Shown: piece after piece, positions 55,541 through 64,000 of the stretch | Numbering within the stretch: position 1 is the stretch's first letter | How the letters are laid out: each line of letters begins with the position of its first letter | Assembly (NCBI GenBank): GCA_037954665.1 | Contig: JBBMOL010000290.1 | Coordinates: 496,001 to 560,000 of the forward strand | Reading direction: 5' to 3' | DNA length: 64,000 nucleotides | From: Laguncularia racemosa | Taxonomy: Eukaryota; Streptophyta; Magnoliopsida; Myrtales; Combretaceae | Translations under genes and position numbers: made by a program | The notes under the pieces: generated by a model | Told to the model about the DNA's origin: nothing | Database searches by the model: none | What the model saw: the letters and a program-made list of their open reading frames with translations, nothing else

Positions 55541-55990
55541 TTTCAAGTGGGAGATAAAGTCTTATTGAAGATATCTCCAACTAAAGGGATAATTAGGTTT
55601 GGACTGCAGGATAAGCTGAATCCAAGATATGTGGGTCCATTCGAAATTCTAGAGAAAATCGAAACGATTACGTATAGGTTAGCACTACCGCCAAGTCTGG
55701 GCGAAGTACATGATGTGTTTCATGTGTCGATGTTAAGAAAGTTTATACTAAACTCAGATCAAGTGACGGCCTTAGAACCTTTGAAGGTACAACCAGACTT
55801 GTCCTCTATAGAAAAACCTGTGAGGATAATGGATACCAAGGAACAAGTTCTAAGAAGAAGGAGTATTCCTTATGTCAAAGTGCAATAGACAAATCAAACA
55901 GAGCGAGAGGCGACATAGGAATTAGAAGAAGAAATGAAGAGAAAGCATCCAAAACTTTTCTCAATTCTAGGTAACTTTCGAGGACGAATG
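55541..55990 (+). pseudogene. Integrase C-terminus and chromodomain remnant of T2
   Basis: GDKVLLKISPTKGIIRFG and KLNPRYVGPFEILEKI are the GPY/F module typical of chromoviruses. HDVFHVSMLRKF follows, then the chromodomain: PVRIMDTKEQVLRRRSIPYV, KVQ then TAG where Trp is expected, later EAT then TAG where Trp is expected, ELEEEMKRKHPKLF. Chromodomains of this type guide insertion by binding chromatin marks. Both conserved Trp are now stops (TGG to TAG). Confidence 0.86.
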
Positions 55991-55997
55991 TTTTAAT

Positions 55998-56019
55998 AGG
56001 GGGGGGGGGGGTGTGAGAA
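55998..56019 (+). other. Polypurine tract region of T2
   Basis: A run of 14 Gs followed by TGTGAGAA, directly before the LTR start TGTAATACACA at 56020 (or TGTGAGAATG at 56012). In the Tekay branch the LTR start is usually TGTAATAC. Confidence 0.75.
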
Positions 56020-57932
56020 TGTAATACACAATATTATATATATATATATATACAAATAAATAAATATGTGTAAGATATTATGAGCAACAAAGTCATAAAT
56101 GGAAGTGTGGGATAAGGGGCAATTTTGTCTTTTTCTAGCGGGACTATAAATGTGAAACTAACCTAGGGTTCCTTTCTTTTCTGCACATGTTCACAATAGC
56201 CGCTCAGAGACACAAAAAGAGAGAAAGGGAAAGAGAACCTCTTCAAAAAAACATAGAGCAATCGGAGAAGGTAGCGCAGCAAAGCAAAAAGGTACAGTTT
56301 TTACCATCTCAATACATATTTTATTAAGAGGAGACTCATTTACGAAATCCATTTAGTGGTTCACAGACATCAAACTCAAGGATAGATTGAATAAGCACAA
56401 GAGTGATTAGATTAGGAGTTTCAAGAAAATTCAAATCAGGTAAGAGATTCTAATTTGTGTTTTTGGGATTTAATTAAGCTTAGGATTAGAAAATTAGGAG
56501 ATTGGACAAATTAAGGATAGAAAGATTAAGGTTCAAATGACATACTGAAGGATACACAACCATCTAACACGGTCCTGTTACTCTCGTGTTGAAATTACAA
56601 AGTGTACCAAGAGATACACGACTAATCAACACGGTCGTGTTGCCCCCGTGTTAAAATAAGAAGAACACAGCTTCCCAACATGATCGTGTTTCGACCGTGT
56701 TAAGTCCAAAAGTCATGCCGAGAGATACATAACCTCCCAATACAGTCGTGTTTCGACCGTGTTGAATTAAGAGAAACACGGCCTCTCAACATAACCGTAT
56801 TCCAACCGTGTTGAAGCCAAATCTTACTAAGAGATACATAACCCCTAACACAGTCATGTACTAGCCCGTGTTGAGCAATACGATCTCCAACATGGGCGTG
56901 TTAAGTGATGAACATTTTCAATATATATCAAATTATCTTCTTAATTAACCAAGTTTTACACAACCAAGACAAATTAGTGAAACCTTAGATGACTTAATAG
57001 AATAAAAGGAATTAAGAGACTTATATTATGTTGGATTGGTACTAAGATTAATGTGTTGATTATACAGATATCAACTTAGTTTAAGTTTGGGACAAGAAGT
57101 GCGTAAGGATAAGGTTCCAGGTACGTGTTTACTTTGTTTGTTGTATGTGATTATTAGGAAGTTATATAATGATTTGTGTGTGAATTAATGAAATGCTGAG
57201 ATGTAATGTGAGTTAAGTGGTATCATGAAGTAATACCATGTTGTTAGTTGAATGAGATATGTTGTTTGTGCTTGGCTTGGCCTAGGGGCCCGCAATGGCA
57301 GATCCCTATGAGGCACCTCAATGATCGATATGCCACATTATCCCTAGTGGAGTTGTGTATCAAAATGATCTGAGGTAGATTAGAGACAGACGGAGCCCGC
57401 AGTGGTAGTTCCCATTAGGGTTAGACGGGGCCCGTAGAGGCAGTTTCCACTAGTACAAATGTGGTGTGTACCGGGGTTATGAGTACCCTCATGTGTTATA
57501 ATTCATTATTGGTATTGCTATGTGAATGGAATTGTGAATGAGTTATGAAGAAATGTTGCATATTTGCATGTGATATTAATGTGCTGTGTTATGCGCATGT
57601 AGGTGTGGTACTCACGTACTGAGTTTAGGCTCACCCCCCCTTCCTATATATTTTTTTTTTTATCTGCAGGCAAAAATGATGAACAACTAGAGTATGATGA
57701 AAACGAAAACTTGGTAGGACACTACATGGATGAGATGAGAAGAAAACACTATTACTATGTGGAAGAAGAGTGACAAGAATTTTGAATTATTGTAAATTGA
57801 TTTTTTAACGTTAAATTGGAATTATGGAGATAGATTATAGTTTGAGACTTTGTGATTATTAAATAATGAAATATGGAATGACTCATCGATAAGTCATTCA
57901 TTTGATTATTGTTATAGTAGTATGATGGATGA

Positions 57933-57979
<47 letters not shown>

Positions 57980-58076
57980 TAGGTTTGAAGTATGATGGAG
58001 TTTTAGAACCTTACTGTGTCGCTTAGTAGTAGTGACACGTGGTGGGTTGTGATGCTCCAAGTTCTAGGGCATTACA
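56020..58076 (+). repeat. 3' LTR of T2, about 2.06 kb
   Basis: Full-length LTR. TATAAATG at 56145-56152; tandem modules with inverted CACGG/CGTG steps at 56545-56910; a GGGCCCGCAATGG block at 57285-57420; (TA)n at 57926-57976; end GGGCATTACA. It is related to the T1 LTR at 26928-29068. Confidence 0.88.
56545..56910. repeat. Tandem modules in the T2 3' LTR
   Basis: Seven units of about 49 and 62 bases in near alternation, each with a core like AACACGGTCGTGTTG (clearest at 56627-56642, arms of 7 bases around GT) followed by an ACCGTGTTGAA half-site. The equivalent in the 5' LTR is 50470-50800. Confidence 0.85.
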
Positions 58077-58540
58077 AAATATGAGCTATCGGAATGTTGA
58101 AGGTGTCTTCAATGCTTGAACTCCAATGCTTAAGTCAAAGAAGCAACATGATGGTTTATGTCCCTTTTTGATATTTTTACCATTTCATTTAACACTAATA
58201 TAATTCTAAGGTGACTCCCCTCCCACATATATAGGGTTTTAACCGATCATAGCTAGAATACATATATATTTAAATTCTAACATTTGGATGCAAAGTAATT
58301 ACTAGAGTTGGCAATTCATGTTACTATGTCATGTCTCGTATTTATGTCTAAACGGGTTTGTGCCTAAAAAATCTTAACCTGCGACATGACTCACTTATTA
58401 ATTATATGTAAAAACCTAAACTCGTAGTCTAACTTGTTTAATAAGCATGTCTCATGTCCAAGTTAAACCGCTTATTGATTAAAAAAATTATAAATAAGTA
58501 TGTAAAATATTTTCATATATAAAGTAAAAAAGGCTAATAA

Positions 58541-58548
58541 TAAAATTA
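58541..58548. repeat. 8-bp duplication flanking the nested MITE, left (TAAAATTA)
   Basis: Identical to 59075-59082. Confidence 0.78.
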
Positions 58549-59074
58549 AGGAAAAAGTATACTTTAGTCATCAACGTTTACCTGCTTTTCTATTTCAATT
58601 ATCACCATTTTTGTTCTTTTATTTAAGTTATTAACATTTTCAAAAGCATATTAAAAAAAAAATCTATCAAATCTATTAAGTTTTACATCTATTCGTAATA
58701 CATATCAACTTCAAATCAATCAACAATAATTAAAATAACAAAATGAAAGAATTAAAAAAATTATTTTCATAATATAACAAACAATAATATTAAATATATA
58801 TAATGATATAATATAATAAAATAGTATAAAAATAATAAGTAAAACTAAGAAAATGGGATAATAAAATTTGTGTGTACCCTAATCACCTTAACTAACTAGC
58901 TCAAGGCTAATCAGAAGCTAATGCATTGTTAAGATGAACTAAAAATTTAACATATTTAATAAAAGTTTTATTTTTATAAGGTTTTCAAAAATTAAGGATT
59001 AAAATAGAAGAAAAAAATTGATGACTCAAACAGAAAAGTAAGTAAACATTGATAACTAAAAGTGTAATTTTCCT
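58549..59074. mobile_element. MITE of 526 bp with about 100-bp inverted repeats
   Basis: The left arm begins AGGAAAAAGTATACTTTAG and continues TCATCAACGTTTACCTGCTT; the right arm read inwards is AGGAAAATTACACTTTTAG and TTATCAATGTTTACTTACTT. Homology runs about 100 bases. Perfect 8-bp flanking repeats TAAAATTA (58541-58548, 59075-59082). No coding potential. Confidence 0.82.
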
Positions 59075-59082
59075 TAAAATTA
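59075..59082. repeat. 8-bp duplication flanking the nested MITE, right (TAAAATTA)
   Basis: Identical to 58541-58548. Confidence 0.78.
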
Positions 59083-60314
59083 TCTTCTACAAATACTAAT
59101 GACATAAGACCTTGTAAGTTAACATAAAATTACAATCAAAACAACAATTTTAGTAAAGTCTTATCAAATAAAACAAATCTAAAAACTCACAAGGTTCATG
59201 ACATAATTGAATTAACCTAAACTCATAAGTTACAACCCAACTTTTTTGTCAAATCTCCAAGAGAAATTATTAAAGAATATATACATAAAAATGAATTATA
59301 TTAATGAAAATATATATCATTAAAAATTTTATAATAATAGTTTAGTTTATTATTTATGTCTCTATAGAACCAATTTTCAGTAAATAAAAGAGCTTCTACA
59401 ATTTCTAGTTTCAATAAACGATGAAAGAATTTGACTTCCAATAATAAATGTAGATTATAAAACTACAATATTGGTATGCCTAAGATATCATATGTCATTT
59501 TCGTAACTTGAAGATATAAAAATTAATTGGTTTTCCAATAACTCAATGCATCTAATTCAATCAATATATGTCGCCCCTCATTTAAATATAGCTCTTATTC
59601 ATATTTGTTAGCACCCCAAAACCCTTATTATAGGTTGATAAAACACTTGAACCTAGTGCTTAAAAAATATTTAAAAATAATAGAAATATTGATAATATAT
59701 TAAAACCCTAACAAATCTAAAATTCAAAATTATTTATATGAATTACACGGACTACTTATCGTTGAAGAGATAGAGACTGAGATATTGACTTACCTGTATC
59801 ATTGTTTCCAATATTATCAAGTATAACTCTCTAAGTATGATAACAAAATACTTTCTAAATAACCAAAAGATAAAGAGAAATTTATCCAAAAAATATTGAA
59901 TTTATCCAAAGGAAAGAAGGAGAAAAATATGATGATGATAACAAAGAGAGAGAAAATAATTAAGAAAAAGAGAGAGATGATGCACTTTGTTGTAACATAG
60001 AAGGATCATGGGATTCTAAGTGGTAAAATCAGTAGCACTTGAGAATTAAAAATAGAGAAAATAAGAATTGCATATATATTATTAATATTAAACATATTTA
60101 CAAATCATATTCATAACTTGTTTATGAGATCTATTTAATAAATAAATTTGTAAATGGATTTGAGTTTGATATAAACTTGGATATAAATTTTACTATATCT
60201 AAATGAGTTTAACTGATTTATATCTCGTATCAATTTTTTTTCATACATTAACTTATTTATTTTGTGTCATGTTATGTTCGAGTTTCATAGATCGGGTTTG
60301 AAATCGCCTGTCTA

Positions 60315-62600
60315 GGGAATTGCATCTTGCGCAATAGTCGTTACATTTAAAAATAAATAAAATTATTTTGTTTGAAATTTAAAAATTTAGAAAAAAAAAG
60401 ATGGACAAGTCACGAGTTTGTGACCGACCCATGGCGTGCCAGTTGTAGAAAATCGCTCCATGAACTAACCCCGATACCACCTGCTTGAAAATTGACAGGG
60501 AAACAAGCAGTGAAAGTACGGTCACATCAGGCATGGAAGTTTTGGATGGATAGGAAGGAACAAGGACCCACCATTCGAGTGGCATAAATGCATAGCAGAA
60601 GGTTGGGTTTGGGCGCTTACGGTTTCCACCAAACCTTCGTCCTCCTCCAACCTTTGCATTTATTTTTCAAAATTGGCGGTTACATTTGGCCCACGCCCGT
60701 CACTGTCTTCCCTTCTTTCTTTTTATTTTCAGCATTTGCTCCTTTTGATCACGTTACCCGGCATTAGCATGCCCTTTAAGTTTCTTTAACAATCCATTCA
60801 TGTTCCATTGGCATAACAAAGGATTTAATGGGCTTCATATAAATGTGATCTTAAATATTTAGCAAGGGCACCGATGGAAGTGGTTAGCTATATTTTTACT
60901 GGCTTTTTAATAAGTACCCTATAGTGCTTGGTAAAAGTATCAACCAACTGCAATGTGAAGATCGCTCAAGTTATCTTATTACTTTTTGTATATCTTGGTT
61001 CTCCCAAAAGAGAAAAATGGCAATTATGTGGATATACATTTTGTGCCAACCTAAGTGATCTATTTAGCTCAGGCTATCATTGCTTTTGGCCCACTAAACT
61101 AAAATACACCTAAGATGTAGAGCAAACAGGTAATTTTGCCAATAAACTCTTTTCATATGGTGAAATCAAATAGTAGTTTTAAAATAATAGAATAGATAAG
61201 AAATTACCTTTACTTTATTTAATTATATTTATGAATAAATTACCTAATAATCATCCATGTTAGCTCACTTTACAAGTAATAATCTAATTAATAAAGAAAA
61301 TATGGTCCGAGGGTATCTTAAAATAAAATATATTTGGTTCAGTATCATGATTATTATATACTAGTGTTAAACAAAATCAGGAATGGTGGGGCTATTCAAC
61401 CAAAATCTGTGTAGGAGCTTCGCTCTCTATGCATTACCCAAGAACTTGGGTTTCCTTATCAGAGGCATTACGTGCAGTTAACAATTTTGAAAAAGTATGC
61501 TTGCCATTGGGGACAAGTGAGAATGTAGGCGAACAAGTGCAGTTAAAAGGCATTACGTGTAGTTAAATACGTATTACCCAAAAACTTTTTCAAATACGTA
61601 TCTCCTTTTTATAATATACCCCTAATTCAAGGATCGTATATATATTTATATATAAAATAGAATATTTTTTTTTTATAAAATAGCAATGCACTGATACTGA
61701 TGGGAGGGAGGAGTAGAGAAGAGGGTTTACGAGGGAGAAGTTAACCACCCGAGCGGAGAAAAGGTAATGACGACTGCCAAGTGCCGTGCAAATAAATAAT
61801 TTAAAAAATGGGATATCGAATGGTTCAAGTTCATCTCAGCGAACAGCGAACAGCCGCAGCAAGCTCAAGCTGTTATTGTTTAACCCTCTCCCGATTAAAA
61901 TTTAAAATGAGTCCCCATTCCCCCAAATTCACTGTTTATAACCTGTTGCTATATTTATATTTTTAAGCAGTGTCTCATAATTATTCATCACCATAATATT
62001 ATAATAACATTAAATCTAACTTAAAAATTCAACATAAAATGCAATTTGAATTTAGCCTATATATGTGTACTCATACTGCACTCAAAGCCCAAAACCACTT
62101 CTAAGTTCATAGATATTATTTAATTACATAAATCTTCCAAATTCTCTTATTTGTAAATCATTCTTTCCCATAAACCCACAATAACTAAAAATGCAAATTC
62201 ATAAAAATATCATATCTTGATAAATACCTTCGAATAGCTCTTAAAATTTCCGAAAACCATATCATGGAAACTACCAATGCTAACAAACTAAATGACTAAT
62301 CAACAATTTTAAATAAATTTACTTGATCAAATTCATAATTATATACAATTATGATCTAATTTTTACGTGACATGGTGCATAGTCTCATAATTTAGTTTTG
62401 CTTTTTGAAACGTAAAAATTTTCTTATATGTCTCACTTATTTCAGATTTCACCAAAATTATGGTATTAAAAAAGAAAAGAAGAAGGAGGAAAATATGCAA
62501 ACAAGAATAAAATCTGAAATCCTCATAGGCTCAGCTAGTTCCCATAACTAAAATTTCTTGCTAGAGGATTTGGCGGTGGAATGGTAATAAACATTATTAT
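60315..62600. other. Intergenic stretch without a recognised gene
   Basis: Mostly AT-rich with two short GC-richer pieces (60400-60780 and 61690-61870). Open frames here are short and show no family likeness. No complete transposon structure was found; this is probably the outer flank of the receptor-kinase gene. Confidence 0.5.
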
Positions 62601-62624
62601 CGTTCAAAAAAATGGGTATGAAAA

Positions 62625-62632
62625 TATATATA
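62625..62632 (+). promoter_or_regulatory. Candidate TATA box upstream of the receptor kinase
   Basis: TATATATA within AAAATATATATAGC, about 960 bases before the start codon. If used, the transcript would have a long leader or a 5' intron. AT-rich context makes chance matches likely. Confidence 0.3.
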
Positions 62633-62776
62633 GCTTTGTGTGTGTAAAGCGAGATTAAAAGGTGAGAACATAAAGACTCAACCGTAGAGGTACCACCAAC
62701 TCAGGAAAATGGAAGTTTAATGACATCTTTTGACTGTTGGACGTTGGTGAACATGTTTTCAGAATTCAACACCAGA

Positions 62777-62815
62777 TCTCTCTCTCTCTCCCGCCCCTGT
62801 CCCTTTCTCTTATCT
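62777..62815 (+). promoter_or_regulatory. CT-rich tract in the putative 5' leader of the receptor kinase
   Basis: CTCTCTCTCTCTC followed by CCGCCCCTGTCCCTTTCTC. Pyrimidine patches of this sort are common near plant transcription start sites and in 5' leaders. Position fits the start of the transcript for the gene at 63586. Confidence 0.4.
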
Positions 62816-63585
62816 TGTTATTTTGCCAAGCTGGGACCAAATCCCGGATAAAGCTAAGGACAAACCAAAGGTCCTAGTCGCTGTAAATTCAGCAACCTGT
62901 TTTTGGGTTCAGACCACACCACCTTCTTCCCCTTTCTGCTACATAAGCTCTTGGTCTAGTTTTCTGTATCTGTCCGATTCGTTTCTCTGTTTTACATGAG
63001 CTTCCTTTCCTCTGGTTTTCTATGATAACGTTGTTCGGTGTTTTTCCTGAATTCACTTTCTTGTCTTGAGCAAATGAAGTACACCCATCAATTCCCTCAA
63101 GCCCTTTCGATAACTTATCCAACTGTGTATGTCTGTTCCACTACGAACAACTTTGAGTTTCTTTTCAGTCGAAGCTTTATCCTTTTGGTTACATGTTGAA
63201 TATTGTCAGAGAAAGGTGGAGTTTTGTTTGTTTGTTTCTTTTTTTAATCAAATTCATGTTGTAAAGTATCAAGCTTTATCTATAATTGAGTACTTTGTTT
63301 TTGTAATAAGAACTATAGAGAATTGATTCAGTCTTTGGAGGTCTGTTCCTTGAATCTCTGGTCTGTGATAGAGTGGTCAAAGTGGTAATTTTCTCTACTG
63401 GGTATTGATTTCTATTGTTGAGATTATTAGTAAGTAAGGAATTCTTTTATGGTGTTGTGTTTTAATTCATGGGTATTAAGAGTTGTGAAGAATTTGCAAA
63501 TGAGCTGAGCTCTTATTATGCCCTACTGTGATTTGAATTTATTATATTTGCACTCGTTTGGTGCATTTTTTAATTTGGTAAAGGA

Positions 63586-64000
63586 ATGGAAAAGTCTAGT
63601 TCTTTGAGTTTTTTGGGATTGGCATGGCTTTGTGTTCTCCATTTTTCTGGCTTGGGGAACGCAAGTATCCAGAATTCGGGCAGAATATCTCCACCATTTC
63701 AAGGGGCTCAAATGAATTGGATTGATCATGATGGAAAGTTTCTTCTGTCGAACGACTCAAATTTTTCTTTTGGGTTTACCAAAACCGCCGATGTCTCCCT
63801 GTTTGTGCTTGGTGTTATTCATTTAAACACTAAAACTATGATCTGGTCTGCAAACAGTGACTCGCCAGTATCAAATTCTGACAAATTTGTATTTGATGAG
63901 AGTGGCAACGTGTCTTTACGGAAAGGGGGAGGTGTTATCTGGTCGACTGGAACGAGTGGAAAAGGCGTTTCCACAATGGAATTGCAAAATTCGGGAAATC
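63586..64000 (+). CDS. G-type lectin S-receptor-like Ser/Thr kinase, SD2-5-like (5' 138 codons)
   Basis: The frame opens at ATG 63586 and runs without a stop off the right edge. Residues 1-26 are a signal peptide: MEKSSS, a hydrophobic core LSFLGLAWLCVLHFSGLG, and a likely cut after Asn-Ala. The mature chain starts SIQNSGRISPPFQGAQMNWI. Residues about 45-138 are a bulb-type mannose-binding lectin domain: FLLSNDSNFSFGF, then MIWSANSDSPVSNS, GNVSLRKGGGVIWST and MELQNSGN. Both the MNWIDHDG/FLLSN start and the WSAN/VIWST pair are what SD2-5-type receptor kinases have. Such proteins sit in the plasma membrane with the lectin domain outside and a Ser/Thr kinase inside, and act in perception of environmental or defence signals. 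The PAN or EGF part, membrane helix and kinase would lie beyond 64000. No damage is seen, unlike everything to its left, so this is taken as a live host gene. Confidence 0.88.
   Translation, partial: MEKSSSLSFLGLAWLCVLHFSGLGNASIQNSGRISPPFQGAQMNWIDHDGKFLLSNDSNFSFGFTKTADVSLFVLGVIHLNTKTMIWSANSDSPVSNSDKFVFDESGNVSLRKGGGVIWSTGTSGKGVSTMELQNSGN

Larger units (their letters stand above)
49966..58076 (+). mobile_element. Tekay/Del-like chromovirus T2 with chromodomain remnant
   Basis: 5' LTR (about 49966-51154), tRNA-Met primer site, gag with two zinc knuckles, protease, RT lacking its active site, RNase H, integrase, chromodomain remnant, a G-rich polypurine tract (55998-56011) and a 2.06-kb 3' LTR. 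The 5' LTR is about 870 bp shorter owing to a large internal deletion. Stops are frequent and nearly all TAG/TAA. No convincing TSD: CAAAA or AAATA on the left against AAATA on the right. Confidence 0.9.
58303..60314. mobile_element. Degraded hAT-like element, about 2.0 kb
   Basis: The ends read inwards as TAGAGTTGGCAATTCATGT and TAGACAGGCGATTTCAAAC, followed on both sides by subterminal pieces of CATGTCA/ATGACA type and GGGTTTG. These resemble non-autonomous hAT tips. The flanks GTAATTAC and GGAATTGC could be a decayed 8-bp duplication. The interior is AT-rich with no transposase, and includes the nested MITE. Confidence 0.6.

Noticed and set aside
49961..58081. A target site duplication for T2 (CAAAA or AAATA)
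   Set aside because: The left LTR end is degraded; neither pair fits both ends without shifting the LTR border.

Overview
The window looks like nuclear DNA from a eudicot plant. It is AT-rich and packed with decayed plant-type LTR retrotransposons (Athila-like, Tekay/Del-like and a chromovirus-like group with pol tails running into the LTR), L1-type LINE relics, hAT-like and MITE-like DNA transposons and one Ty1/copia relic. Only one ordinary host gene is visible: the first 138 codons of a G-type (bulb) lectin S-receptor-like kinase of the SD2-5 kind, on the + strand, running off the right edge. I saw no tRNA, rRNA or CRISPR array.

Layout. 1-8367: Athila-like element A1 (+), 5' LTR cut by the window edge, pol internally deleted. 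8368-19198: a second Athila-like element A2 (-), lacking its 3' LTR, whose protease region is split by chromovirus-like element C1 (8927-15441, -, TSD AAATA). 19199-23518: 5' part of chromovirus-like element C2 (-), whose LTR is split by a 2.17-kb hAT-like transposon (20517-22689, TSD ATCAAGGG). 23732-25710: L1-type LINE relic (+). 26090-26927: start of an unclassified LTR element (+). 26928-29186: 5' LTR and leader of a Tekay-like element T1 (+). 29187-32511: chromovirus-like element C3 (+), RT to integrase core deleted. 32512-41840: chromovirus-like element C4 (-), cut in early gag by the nearly complete related element C5 (33865-40436, -, TSD CATTC). 41841-42530: LTR-like fragment. 42535-43314: copia relic (-). 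43315-48950: mostly plain intergenic DNA with one long-TIR MITE. 48953-49890: LINE RNase H/zinc-finger relic (-). 49966-58076: Tekay-like element T2 (+), with a chromodomain remnant. 58303-60314: degraded hAT-like element carrying a nested 526-bp MITE. 60315-63585: upstream region of the receptor kinase.

How it fits together. The order of insertion can be read from the nesting: C2 was hit by A2 and by the hAT element; A2 was hit by C1 and abuts A1; T1 was hit by C3; C4 was hit by C5. Almost every pol gene is broken, and most breaks are TAG or TAA codons explainable as C-to-T or G-to-A changes at CAG, CAA or TGG, as expected from decay of methylated cytosines. C5 is the least damaged: both LTRs, TSD, RT YYDD and integrase D, D and E are readable.

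The most interesting signal is that the LTRs of C1, C2, C4 and C5 each begin, in the integrase frame, with a protein-coding tail containing a P-I/M-T-x-(A/T)-R motif, so the LTR U3 doubles as coding sequence. A second is a roughly 45-bp module with inverted CACG/CGTG steps that is repeated in Tekay-like LTRs and also present in the LTRs of an Athila-like element. I found no clear new gene system outside the transposons. All family names rest on motif recognition by eye; boundaries without TSD support are approximate.
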